Assembly: GCA_029204225.1 (NCBI GenBank) | Contig: CM055101.1 | Coordinates: 39,831,961 to 39,895,960, forward strand | DNA from: Diphasiastrum complanatum | Taxonomy: Eukaryota > Streptophyta > Lycopodiopsida > Lycopodiales > Lycopodiaceae | Direction of reading: 5' to 3' | Length of the DNA stretch: 64,000 nucleotides | Shown: positions 22,701-34,373 of the stretch, piece after piece | Layout of the letters: each line of letters begins with the position of its first letter | Position numbering within the stretch: the first letter of the stretch is position 1 | Made by a program: the position numbers and the translations under genes | The notes under the pieces: generated by a model | The model's input: the letters and a program-made list of their open reading frames with translations, nothing else | Told to the model about the DNA's origin: nothing | Database searches by the model: none

Positions 22701-23443
22701 TGAATTGACTTGTGCTAACTCTCCTTCGCCCAGAGATTATCTCCTTATTTCATATCTCCTCCATTGATTTTGGTTGAGTTCCAAAGTCTCTTTTGATTTC
22801 TTCCTTGGAGTTTCCATAGCAATGAGGCCTCTACCAAAAAGGGGCTTGACTTGGCCCTATGTGGCAAAGTGTCATTCGCACCTCACGTGCCACATAATGG
22901 CAACTCGAACTAAATTTAAAAGCAAGGTAGGCCATTTCTTCTACCTATGGACCGATAATAGCCCTCCGTTTCTAATGAGGGACTTGTCAGGCTCACTAAA
23001 TTGAAATCATTCTTAGGTCTGTTTCAATCTCCAATAGGTGCATGTCGATGAAGACTTCCTTTGAGGTGTGGCACGTACAAGCTGGCCCAAGTACTCTATT
23101 CTCATAAATTGTGGCCTCCCCTCCTTTCACACAAGGTGAGATTAAACCTGAACTCGCATGCTATGTGGCAAGGCTGGATTGCCAACATGGTAATTGTTGA
23201 CGTAGGCTCCCACGCATGCCCTCTTGTAAGTAGTGGCATTGTGGTCTCACATTTAATGAAATGAAGCATCAACTTATTTGAATTCAAATTTAGTCGGCAA
23301 GCAATCCAAAAAGAAATACTAGGCAATCTTTTTTGGCCTCCTCTAGTCAAGTGAAAGACAATGTTACTAAATTGTTATGAAAACATCTACTATGGCTCTA
23401 TTGTAGATGCAATTGTTACCTCGATTAGAAATAGTATGCACAT

Positions 23444-23479
23444 GCATGGCATTGTGCCATGTATGGCATTATGCCATGC
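23444..23479. repeat. 36-bp near-perfect palindrome
   Basis: The segment from GCATGGCAT to ATGCCATGC is almost its own reverse complement. It is built from two smaller inverted units (GGCATTGTGCC and GGCATTATGCC), so it could form nested hairpins. Confidence 0.8.
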
Positions 23480-23654
23480 AAGTCAAAATCACAACAATAG
23501 ACGTGATAATTCCAAATGACAACCCATACTTAATGTTGGGTTTATCCCTTCTCTCCCCGAATCCGTAAGCTAATTTACTTCTATTCATGCAGTTCTTACG
23601 ATTTGAAACCTTTGAACTTCATCAATTTATGTAGTCACTTCCCATAAAAAAAAC

Positions 23655-23935
23655 TCAATAGAAAACCCGTAAGACTTTCTATTACGAGTCACAACGATCG
23701 TTGCAAGTTCCTGTAAGGAACTCATAAAGAGTCCGCAAGGAACTCCTAAGTAACTCGTAAAGGAAACTGTAAGGTTTCCTCTTACGAGGCATTATTGCGA
23801 TCATCACCCATAAAGACCCTGAAAGGAACACGTAAAGAGCTCGCAACGAAACTCGTAAGTGAGTCATAAGGAACTTGTAAGTCACCCGTAAGGAGCCCTT
23901 AAGCTATTACGAGGCATTACGAACTGAATACAAAG
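23655..23935. repeat. Quasi-periodic GTAAG / GGAACTC tract
   Basis: About 280 bp are composed almost only of variants of CGTAAGGAACTCGTAAAG. The block TTACGAGGCATTA occurs twice (about 23783 and 23917), suggesting a decayed higher-order unit of roughly 135 bp. Its minus translation is itself repetitive (SLRALYVFL / SLRTLYEFL). Confidence 0.7.
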
Positions 23936-24689
23936 ATCTAAGAGCAATGACATAAGATGATGTTTCTAAAAAAGATCGTATGGACAATATTGGTAGACAA
24001 TGACGTGCAACCACAATAAGGCTCACAACTGACATCATGGACTGATTATTTCTTTTAATTATGGCTTGTAATTGAATTGTACAAATGTAAATAAGGCACA
24101 TAGATACAATACTTTTTCATAAGCTGACAGACAGCTGCATTTTACACTCTCTTGCAATTTTAATCAAGCTATTTCCAAGTGATATCGTCTGTGTCATTGC
24201 GCTTTTTCTGTTACATCTGATTTTTGCATATTGATTATTCATAGATTGAATGTAATTGTCTGATGTTGAATGCTAAATGCTTCTAAATGCTTTTTGATGA
24301 TTCATGCTTCTGCATATTAACGACTTTGTGTGTTTGTGAAATCAATCATATAGATCCTTACAATTTCAAAATTTGTATCAAGTAGAACTCAAAAATAATT
24401 TTGAGCTTGAATTTGATAGGCACTCTACATTGCACCGAGAAAAACAAATCATCTCAATTTTCCAGCATGGTATTGAAGCATTTATAAGTTTTGATATCAA
24501 GAAGCATACAATATTAGAACATTTCTTGTTCTGGCATAGTGTAAGCATTCACTAACTACCTTTCAGTCATTCAATTCAATCTATTATCTGCATTTAGTTG
24601 TCTCGAATCTCCACATGTGCCTACATATTTTGTTCCATTGTGCATTCTAGTATCATATTCATCTTGAACTGTCTTGTTGTTACCGATTC

Positions 24690-25295
24690 ATCACCATCTG
24701 CTCACCACTTCCGCTGCTCACTGCATTTCCACCAAAATCCCACAGTTACGTCATGACATTCATAAAGAATTCTCTTCTTTAACTCTTCATCCCTTGGTAC
24801 ACAAACTTTCCCATTCTGGAATAGTAAACCAGCTCAAATGGATAATTGTTTCACAATTTTCTTATCTTTCTTAGGAATCTAAAATCCTTGTGACTTAATC
24901 TCTATTCCATTATCATTCTTTTTATTTTCAACCATTTTCAAAATGCGACGAAAATGAGAATATGTTTCACACTTTCCTCTCAATGAAAGATATAGATTTG
25001 TAGAAATCTGGGTGATTGAAAGTTCATTTAATTCATCGATCTGACTAAGAGCATATACAACCTGGTTAGAGCTAGCTTTGACATATCTGATTTCATGATC
25101 AAATTCTTGCATAAGCTTAGCCCAACGAGCTTTATGACCTCTCGGATCATGTTGATTACAGAAGTGCTTCAAAGGCTAGTGATTTGTATAAACTATAAAC
25201 TGAATATCATGAAGGTAATGCCTTTAGGATTTAAGTGCATGTATCACAACAAATAACTCCTTCTTTTGAGTTGTATAACACAACTAAGAAGCATC
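24690..25295 (-). pseudogene. Ty3/gypsy RNase H to integrase zinc-finger fragment
   Basis: Read on the minus strand: TTQKKELFVVIHALK, HYLHDIQFIVYTNH, then KHFCNQHDPRGHKARWAKLM, EIRYVKASSNQVVYALSQID (RNase H C terminus; the usual ADALSR Asp is Tyr). After two stops, LLFQNGKVCVPRDEELKK and LYECHD (start of the integrase zinc finger). At least four nonsense codons are visible. Both ends are truncated. Flanking LTRs were not found. Confidence 0.85.
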
Positions 25296-25548
25296 ATGTA
25301 AATTGTTTTAATTGTTCACTTCATTAAGTGTAGCACTTAACTATTAATAGTTAATATTTTCACATGGAAAATCGGGCTAATATTGGGTCTATTTTCACAA
25401 AATTGTAAAAATCGACATGTAAAACCTAGCTAGGGCTCACAAAATATCATGTAAACACAATGCTCATACAGAGAGTCTACCATACTCTCGACCAATTGAC
25501 TCGTCCCCAATCCGGACTTGAATACAAGTGGACCACATGAGTGACATG

Positions 25549-25735
25549 GCTCAAACTGAAGAAATCCCATTGTCACCATGAGACTTACATCCTCCATCTA
25601 GCTAGGCTGACATCCTATCAGACACTTACAAGCACAAAGCTGTAAAGCTGACATAAATGGGCGATTGAGGCTCAAACTGAGGAAATCTTACTGCCACCAT
25701 AAGATTGTACCCTCACCAGATAGACAACTAGTAGA
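25549..25735. repeat. Imperfect direct repeat, about 119-bp period
   Basis: GGCTCAAACTGAAGAAATC (about 25550) and GGCTCAAACTGAGGAAATC (about 25669) are each followed by similar text (GTCACCATGAGAYT / GCCACCATAAGATT). It lies just upstream of gag and may be element leader. Confidence 0.65.
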
Positions 25736-25827
25736 CAATGACAAGCCAAAGAGCATCAAATGATTACTTTGTTTCTAACGTAGCAAATGCACAACCACAT
25801 ACAGCTCCGACTCAGATCTAGTCTCGG

Positions 25828-27390
25828 ATGAATCTGAGATCAGGACGATCAATAGCACGAAGGATAGCAAATCAAGCACCACACCTTCCCAGATTAGCAA
25901 CTGTGCAACAAGAGGCAGAAACGGAACCAGCACCAATGGATCCAATGGGCCAACCCGTACCTATCGCTCCCTTGCAAGCAGTCCGGAGAGCACCACGGAT
26001 AGAAGTACCAAAATACGACGGATCATCAGATCCCATCAAAGTCTCCAGATCTACGAGCAAGCTTGTGAAATCTACGGCGAACGGACACCTGCGGAGAAGC
26101 TGATGTTGTTCCCCATGTCCTTATTGGCAGTGGCTCAGGATTGGTTTTTCAACCTGTCAGAAGAAGAAAAATCTACCTGGGAAGCGGTTAAAGCGGCTCT
26201 CATTACGCGCTTTAAACCAAGTGAGTTCCTAGAAGACCCGTTTCTCCTACTGAAAAGTCAAGATGGGAAAACGAGAAAGGGTCAGGGACTATATTGAGTG
26301 GGTCAAACACTTACGATCCGAGTGCAGTGCGGCCCTAACTCATGATCACGCGGTGATCATGTGGTTCCTAGCCAGACTACCACGAAGCATCAGAAGAGAA
26401 CTAAAACGACGGGAGCAGTACGCTACTCTGCAAGAAGCTATGGAAGATGCCATCATGGAAGAGGATGAGGGATCTGACGACGAATATCCATCCACCCACA
26501 CCCCTACTCCCTCGATCGCATCATCATCATCAACTGCATCTGCTCTATCCACAGAACTACTGCTAGAGCAAATGACAAAATTACACAAGCAGCAGGTGGA
26601 GCAACTTACGACGCAGTTTGACCAGAAATTGAAGGCCTTACAAGGAGCTGTAGCAGTAACGCCACATCAACCGGAACCAAACCAGCTGCAGTATCCAAGA
26701 CGGGAAAATGTATGGTGTTTAGTGTGCACGAAAAACCATACAACGAACGAGTGTCCAATCCTAAAGCAAAATTTGAGACTAACACAGAGATTCTGCCATC
26801 TGTGCAATGCAACATCGCACGATACGACATTTGCCCGTTCAACCCCCAGATTGTTCAACAGAAGAGAAGTCCTTATCAGACTTCTTATCCTTACCATCAA
26901 GGGGCACCCAACGCGGCACCAAGGTATGGCGCACCAAATCAACCACAACGTATGGCCTTACCTGCTCCACTAGGGCTAGCCAATCAACAAGTGGCCCATG
27001 TAAACCTGATAGCAGCGGAACCAGAGATGCAAATGCCACCTCAACCTGAGCAGCAGCAATGGTACGGACCGGATGAACCATTTATGGATCTTGCCATAAA
27101 TGAATATGTTGTGGCCTATGCATCTCAAACTCAGCGTCAAGGCGGAAGAAATTACGGCTGCTACGTCAAGGCAGAAGAAATTACGGTGGCGAAGGACACA
27201 GAATTGCGGAATGTCCCTACAAGGGACAATATACATCCTTCTGCCGAGAATGAGGTTATGGGCACTACTACAAGAATTGTCCATTTAAACCTGGAACCAG
27301 TGCACCTTTTAACTTCATTGCAATACAGCAACCAGCAGTTCCAGCAGGGATGCCATCGGAAGGACGACAATTCCACGCTCCTGTGTTAGC
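25828..27390 (+). pseudogene. Gypsy-A gag (capsid and zinc knuckles), frameshifted
   Basis: Gag starts MNLRSGRSIARRI and reaches IEVPKYDGSSDP before the first frameshift (about 26040-26100). The capsid continues with VAQDWFFNLSEEEKSTWEAV and, after another shift near 26270, VRDYIEWVKHLRSEC, ending in an acidic EEDEGSDDE linker and a helical segment (about 26550-26650). Zinc knuckles follow: CLVCTKNHTTNEC (about 26715), a second whose last Cys is lost (CHLCNATSHDTTFA), and further decayed ones at about 27185-27285, one with TGA in place of a Cys codon. Gag would form the virus-like particle and package element RNA. A 27-30-bp in-frame tandem duplication (GGMAGAAGAAATTACGG core) sits at about 27135-27190. 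Confidence 0.8.
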
Positions 27391-27396
27391 TGTTAC

Positions 27397-28203
27397 GTGA
27401 GCAAGGAAGTGGCTCCCTCACCATCACCATCGGTCATTGACGACCAACCCTCAACTTCAGCGCCATATCCGAATGTGAGGGAAGAAATAAGGCAATACCA
27501 GAAAATAAGACACTGGGTACAGAAAGCACAAGCGGAGGAAAAAGAGCAAGAAAGAGTTGATCCCACGGAACCTCCAGTTGGCGTTGAACGGGAATCGCAA
27601 GCGGGCTCACAACTGCGCACCAATCAAAATGATCGGTTGCACCAACATGAACCACCTTTTCACATGGTGGAGCCCGAGGAACCATGCACTGAAAGGCTCA
27701 CACTTTTGTTGTCAAGTCGTGCTAGTTTACCACTCAGAGAACTATTGCGGATTGCACCACAAGCGAAAATCCTTCTAGCTGAATGGGCCAAAGTGGATGA
27801 GGAGCCAATAGCGCCTGAGCCCGTATATTGTACGGGCTATGAAGAAACAAGTAACGTCCTACACATCGGAGCAGCATGGGAAAGTGAGGAACACAACATC
27901 ACTTTGCCCATCAAACACAAGATATACGAGGCCGAGGCAGCAGTGGTAGATGGAGGATCGGGTGTCAATATGATCTCCACTACTTTATATGAAAAATGAG
28001 GTTTGCAAAGGTTGAAACCAGCAAGATTCGCCATCAAGCTGGCAGATCAATCCTGTGTGAAACCAAAAGGTGTAGTTGCCGATATCCCTGTAAAGACAGC
28101 AAGCATGCAGCTTGTGATTACTTTTGTAGTCATGGATATACCTGAATCTCCATCTGCATACCGTGTTTTATTGGGAAGACCATGGTTGAGGACTGCGAAG
28201 TAG
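27397..28203 (+). pseudogene. Gypsy-A protease region
   Basis: After a Pro/Glu-rich linker, the retropepsin active site reads VVDGGSGVNMIS (about 27941-27976), the DGG variant rather than D(S/T)G. The Asp is kept. A TGA at 27997 interrupts the domain (Trp likely), and the same frame resumes with RFAIKLADQSCVKPKGVV. The C-terminal flap/loop region ends at YRVLLGRPWLRTAK (28155-28200). The enzyme would cleave the polyprotein during particle maturation. Confidence 0.8.
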
Positions 28204-28700
28204 TACACAACTGGGGTATGGGAAAACGCACCTTCGAGAACAGAGAACAGGCTGTAAAGGTTGATTCAACCACATGGGTGGTGAAACCTATTGCACCCAA
28301 AGCTGATGACGGATCATCCCCGACAGATCACACGATTGATAGCCTAAGGCCAGCCAAGGGAAGTCACTATGATTCAGAGACGGATGTTGTGATATGGACA
28401 GATGCATTAGCAACTATTGACTGCCAGGCATGTCAATATGAATTAGATCCAGAACCTAGTACATCTTCACCCAAATGTTACACTATGGACACACCAATCA
28501 CATTTGGGGTGAATATGATAAACATAGCATGGCTGTCAACAGAGCCTATTGAGAACCCAGTGGACAATGATCTAGTCCCTTGGCAACATGCTCTAACTTA
28601 TAATAAGGAGATTGAGCTGATTGATGAACAGGTCCTACATCACTGGATCCAGATGGTTACGGAACCAAGAAAGTACATAAGGATACGGAGGAATACTTAA
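28182..28700 (+). pseudogene. Gypsy-A residual post-protease segment (RT/RNase H deleted)
   Basis: A 172-codon frame follows the protease. It contains no RT motifs: no palm YxDD box, no fingers and no RNase H acidic residues. It ends at RIRRNT. In the neighbouring frame the text YLKKGDVCQRARRP picks up the integrase zinc-finger tail. So a deletion junction lies close to 28660-28690 and removed the region that normally spans several hundred codons. Confidence 0.7.
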
Positions 28701-29755
28701 AAAAGGGCGATGTGTGCCAAAGGGCAAGAAGGCCAATGAGATTGAATTATGAACTACTGCACCCGGTCTTAGCCCAAACACCATTCGAGAAGTGGGGATT
28801 GGATTACATCGGTCCAATTCACCCTGCGGCAAGGAGTTCCCAGACTCGATACGTAATCGTAGCCACAGACTACCTCACCAAATGGGTCGAAGCCAAGGCA
28901 GTAAGAGTAGCGGATGCTAGGACCACTACCAAGTTCCTTTATGAAAATATCATTGTACGCTTCAGATGTCCGGTAGAGCTAGTCAGCGATCGCGGAAGCC
29001 ATTTCATCAATGAGACCATCAAGGTCCTGTTGGAGGAATTCTTCATGATCCACAAAACCAATACGCCTTATTATCCTCGTGGTAGTGGGCAAGCAGAATC
29101 ATCCAATAAGATCCTGTGTAGTGTGCTCACGAAAACAGTTGAAGCTAGCAGATCAGATTGGGAACATAAGTTGCATGCTGCATTATGGGCATTCAGGACA
29201 ATATATAAAGGAAGCACTGATCAAACACCCTTCCAATTGGTATATGGTCAGGATGCTGTGATGCCAGTAGAGTTTTTAGTTCCTTCATTAAGGATTGCCA
29301 CCACACAACGTCTTAGTGAGTCCAAATCTCTACAACTATGCCACGAAGCTCTACATAAACTCTGTGAAACACGCTTACTAGCTGTGCATGCACTGGCAGC
29401 TGAAAAGGAAAGATGCAAAGCATGGCATGATCGCAGGTTACAAAAGAAGGATCTTCGTTCCGGAGATCTGGTCCTGATGTATAAAACCAAGGCGATCAAA
29501 GGGAAATTAAAATTCACAGGTGAAGGTCCCTATCGGATCAAGGAAATTCTTAATCATGGAGCCATGAATCTAGAAAAGTTAGATGGGACACCATTCGATA
29601 CACCCATCAACGGTAGCCGGTTGCACAAGTACTGGCCACCACAGCGAGATAGATCTAGATTGGTGGGGGCACATTACAAAAAGCTAATCTGCTTAGCCAT
29701 CACCGCTAGATCTAAAAAGATCAAGCCAAATCAAGCTAGATCCATCAAGATTTAG
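28691..29755 (+). CDS. Gypsy-A integrase
   Basis: An uninterrupted frame covers the integrase core and C terminus. The DDE triad is visible: GLDYIGPIHP (D1), LVSDRGSHF (D2) and GSGQAESSNK (E). It is followed by TPFQLVYGQDAVMPVE and the C-terminal KAIKGKLKFTGEGPYRIKE / NGSRLHKYWPP motifs. The zinc finger is reduced to DVCQRARRP, with one Cys replaced by Gly and the His pair deleted. There is no chromodomain. The core is the best preserved part of this element. Integrase joins element DNA to the chromosome. Confidence 0.85.
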   Translation, partial: EYLKKGDVCQRARRPMRLNYELLHPVLAQTPFEKWGLDYIGPIHPAARSSQTRYVIVATDYLTKWVEAKAVRVADARTTTKFLYENIIVRFRCPVELVSDRGSHFINETIKVLLEEFFMIHKTNTPYYPRGSGQAESSNKILCSVLTKTVEASRSDWEHKLHAALWAFRTIYKGSTDQTPFQLVYGQDAVMPVEFLVPSLRIATTQRLSESKSLQLCHEALHKLCETRLLAVHALAAEKERCKAWHDRRLQKKDLRSGDLVLMYKTKAIKGKLKFTGEGPYRIKEILNHGAMNLEKLDGTPFDTPINGSRLHKYWPPQRDRSRLVGAHYKKLICLAITARSKKIKPNQARSIKI

Positions 29756-30693
29756 TCAGATCTGGCAAGATCGAGAAAATCCATCAGAATTCAAGAAGGA
29801 CCCAGATCCAGATAGGATCAAGAAGGAAGCAGATCATCAGATTGACTGAGGGATCTGTTACCAAGTATCCATCAGAACTTTCAGAGAACTACCAGCAGTC
29901 AGAACAAGCCTGGATGAAGCTGATTACCAGTTTACAGAAGTTAAAAATCAGAAAATCTTGAGATCTAGTCAAAAAAACACTTTGAAAGAGCACTTTTTCA
30001 TGATTTTTTGAGATCCTCTGAGAGATAGCTCTTGAAACTTGGACAATCACCAGATCTGACCCAGATGCATCCATGAAAATCTCTGCAAGAGTTTTTGATG
30101 GAGGAATCACCATTTTCTAGTGTGTGCGAGGGTTCCTAGAAGTTAAATTTTCAGAACCCTCGCAAAGCATCAAGATCAACTTACCAACCCTCGCAAGTGT
30201 CTATATAGAATCAGAGTAGTGAAATTAGCCTGCCTACATGGTCTGATCTTGAAAATCCAATCACAGGAACAACTTGTGTGAGAGATCACTTCCTGCAACG
30301 ATGGATTGGGTTGGAATACGGGTGGAGGAATGATGGGATTGGATTACGGGTGATGGAATGATGTGGTTTGATTGCGGTCTGTGGTGCCGAGAAGGAGGAA
30401 GAGTGAGCAACCCTCGCAGAACCTTCGCATAGCAGTCAAATCACCTTTTGAACTCTCGTAGACTTCCCTGAGGTCTTAGAATTTTGTGAAGAAGGTGATT
30501 GCCAAAATTTGGGTGGAACTGAGCAAGGAAAAGTGGATTTGGCCTAATACGCACTCTAAATTCTGCTATATAAGGGCTGAATTCGAGTCATTTGTCACCT
30601 TTACTAGCGAAGCTCTACCAAAATTTACACTAAAATTACCAAGTTCTCCGTTTGCGACCAAACTTCCTACCAGCTATTATACGATCATACTGA
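29756..30693 (+). other. Gypsy-A spacer between integrase and extra ORF
   Basis: About 0.9 kb without long frames. The first part repeats AGATC-containing words (CAGATC, AAGATC, TAGATC). From 30120 it carries AACCCTCGCA-type motifs (about 30124 reversed, 30157, 30187, 30411, 30451), the same word that is arrayed in the leader at 36.1-36.9 kb. Confidence 0.6.
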
Positions 30694-32280
30694 AATGACA
30701 TCAGGTCCAATGAGAACCTGATAGAAGATAATGACGGCGGTATTCCACAAGTCATTGAGGCCGATACAACACAAGCCCCTATTAGTGCCAGTGTACCAGC
30801 TACTCCCACAGACCTAATGTCGACGTACTAGAATCTGAGAAAATACATCCTAGATGCGGTAGTGGCCAAAGCCATTCTGGAAAGCAAGGTACTACACCTG
30901 GCGACGAGTAACACACAACTGCGAGCAGACCTCACCAAGCTGCAGCACGAACTGATTCTAACGCGACAACATGAACAAGAAGGGCACCAGGAGATTGCCA
31001 AGCTGCAACAAAAGGAGGAGGGCCTCAACAAATATATCCAAAGCCTCGCCAAAGCGCTGATAGACACCTCCACAAAGGTGCGGGAGCTTCAATCTAAAGT
31101 GTCCCAACGGCTTGCTCCCATCCAGACGCAACTAAACCTTTTGGAAGTAGAGAATACGCACCTAGGGATGGAGGTCAAAGCCCTACAAGATAAAAAGCTC
31201 GTCTGGTTAGCTCAACCTACACAAGACTCAAGGCCGCTTTCTCAATCAGAAATGAATCTTCTTCGGAATCAGGTGCAGGTTTATAACCAAATATTAAACA
31301 GCTACCAGGCATAGTTCAATAAATATCGGACAAGCGCAACTCACGAGCTCGCCCAGGCCAAGCAAGCCCTCAAGGCGTGCCAAAAATTCATGGACATGAA
31401 GGCCCAGCCCACCCCCATGGTAATTCCACTGCCACCGATTTTTGACGCTGCACAGGCCAGTACCAGCCAAGACCAAAGCCAGCAGGCAGCAAGGGGATTT
31501 AACCAAGATCAAGGGTTCGAAGGCCAAGATCAAGGGCAAACAGATACAGTTGTTGAGACGCAAGACCAGGGCCAAGGTACAGATATCGGCCAAAGCCAAG
31601 CCACATCATCCAGAGGTTCGCTCACGATATCTGCCAGCCGGGCCTTCCGAAGACCCAAGTCTGTGGAGGAGAAAATCAACGAATTCCTATCAAAGTATCT
31701 CCACGAGTCATCAAGAGGCGGCTGACAGATATCGTTTTCAGCTCATACCATAAAGGGCCAAGAACTGCAAGCATTACCCGCCCTCCAACCACAACCAGAG
31801 TGGCGTCAGCATTTGTTCAAAAGAGACCCTGCGGCCATCGGGGCCTACGTGACGAGTCCACAACAATTACGAGTGAACGCGCACTTCCTGCCATGTACAC
31901 AAAGATCCAAATGGGCGGAATGCGGCACCCCTCTAAACAAGATCACACTTCAGAATTTTAATTGGCCGATCATACAGTTAGAATATGGGTGGACTACGGA
32001 TGTAAATGCCATAAGGGATCTCACCACGTTCGCAACCCATTATATCAATTGCCCTGATCCAACAGTCTGCGCGACAACCACTTACGCCCGGGACTTAGAA
32101 CATCTAATGGGGATCGAGACTAAATGGGACAATTTTCTCCCATCCATATTCTTTGACGTTAATAAGGCGCTACCATCAGACAAAGTCAAAGATCAGCTGC
32201 CAATCGCTCGTGTGTATTACCGAGCTGCGCTTCTGGGCGATCCATGGACACGCAGATTCCAAACATAGGTCGACCAAGAT

Positions 32281-32304
<24 letters not shown>
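30694..32304 (+). pseudogene. Gypsy-A additional ORF: coiled coil plus unknown domain
   Basis: A single frame stays readable for about 535 codons, broken only by TAG (30829), TAG (31312), TGA (31723) and TAG (32266); the three TAGs fit CAG (Gln) changed to TAG. Domains in order: a Ser/Thr/Pro-rich start; a long heptad coiled coil (about 30860-31260; LQHELILTRQHEQEGHQEIAK and LNLLEVENTHLGMEVKALQ); a helical segment (HELAQAKQALKACQKFM); a Gln/Asp/Gly low-complexity stretch with repeated QDQGQ (about 31465-31600); a basic patch (ASRAFRRPKSVEEK); then a globular region (about 31800-32265) with WAECGTPLNKITLQNF, HYINCPDPTVC and YARDLEHLMG. If 32266 is read through, the frame ends at TAA 32302, at the LTR edge. 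Same strand as gag and integrase, no start ATG that is convincing, so it may be expressed by splicing. Plant Tat-type elements carry extra ORFs of unknown role; I do not recognise this one. Confidence 0.65.
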
Positions 32305-33143
<839 letters not shown>

Positions 33144-33701
33144 AAAATTTGAGTCAACTTGACTCAAGCACATGTAAAGCACTCAAAACATCCACAAATG
33201 ACTCAAATACAATTGGATTGCATGAAACTATGTGACTATGACCTCAAAAAATTGTCAAGATCTCAGATAAATAAGATTGGCAAGTTTTTTTCTTGAGTTT
33301 TTGGATCAAACAAGCTAGATGTTCTCTAAATTGATGTGTCCAACCAGGTTGGGTGCCCTACCCACATCACTTTGAAAGCCTATAGCTTCCTCAAGACACA
33401 TCCAATTGACATGAAATCAAATGCACTAAAAATTGCACTTCACTAGCTTTCCAAAAAGCTATCAAGCACTTGATTTGGATCTATATTGGAGAAACACCAA
33501 CCATTCAAATTTTGGTGATCTCACATGTGCCTGAGTAGTACAGTCCGTATAGTACCCAACATGGATCAATCCAATATTTTTTTGATCTATTTGACCCTAA
33601 AATCCCCTTGATATCCATAGAGATGCAACTACACTCTCTAGATCTTGATTTTGAGGCAAAATTTTCATTACTCTTGATGTATGCATCGATATCTTAGGTG
33701 G
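33144..33701 (-). other. Copia leader (minus strand), truncated
   Basis: Non-coding sequence between a copia primer site and LTR-1. Phrases resemble the leaders of copia-1 and copia-2 (GGGTGCCCTACC-like and CACATGTGCC words). The gag expected further left is absent, cut off at the gypsy LTR. Confidence 0.5.
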
Positions 33702-33713
33702 GATCTGATACCA
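33702..33713 (-). other. tRNA-iMet primer-binding site (minus strand)
   Basis: GATCTGATACCA on the plus strand is TGGTATCAGATC on the minus strand, one base from the canonical copia site, directly next to an LTR end. Confidence 0.75.
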
Positions 33714-34373
33714 TGTTAAATTTCACACGTGTGGGACACTCCAAAAGTGTGATTGATCTCCTAAGATGTGGGTGATTGAAAATAGATCAAGCATACATTG
33801 AATTCCAAGATCTATCTCACAAACCTAAGGCAAGAGCACTATGTAACATGCATATATGATTCATAAAAGTATTTTCACACGTGTGGAGACATATTGATAA
33901 AAAAAGTAAGTACAAAATAGCCTTGCTCTCGAGTAGAGAGAGAATCCAAGCATCAATCCTCGGGTAGAGAGAGAAAGCCGAAATATCTCAAAATGTAGAA
34001 ACTCTCATTAACTCCAAAAAACTTACATAGAATTGATCTATCACTCATATAATTAGTAACTCGAGGTAGAGAGGATTGAAACATGATTGAACCCCTTCTT
34101 TTCCCCCTCCTAATTTGATTGGCTCAGTGACATATAGGTCCTCAAACTTGATTGGACCAATTTCGTGGATCTCTGATTGGTCACATGATCTCAATACAAC
34201 ACATAGGAAGGCGTCACTAGCCCTCTACCATCATGCCATGTGTCAAGTGCCTAACTAACTCTTGGATATGGCCTAATCATCATCTAGCATGTGTACTTGC
34301 TCGAGTTACCTCTAATGCCAAAATTGGCCTAATCACGTACTAACATGTGGATTTTGACATGAAAAAGTCAACA
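33714..34373 (-). repeat. Copia LTR, minus orientation
   Basis: The plus strand reads TGTTAAATTTCACACGTGTGGG ... AAAAAGTCAACA, about 660 bp with TG/CA ends. The CACACGTGTG end is shared with the copia-2 LTR. On the left it abuts a primer site. On the right it abuts TACTCCCT (AGGGAGTA on the minus strand), a possible polypurine tract. Confidence 0.65.

Larger units (their letters stand above)
21130..24685. other. No gene seen; several local repeats
   Basis: AT-rich, with short random frames. It holds a heptamer repeat (22194), a decayed duplication (about 22455-22700), a palindrome (23444) and a quasi-periodic tract (23655-23935). Confidence 0.5.

Noticed and set aside
23102-23350. Opposed frames of 67-82 codons.
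   Set aside because: Mutual shadows in non-coding DNA.
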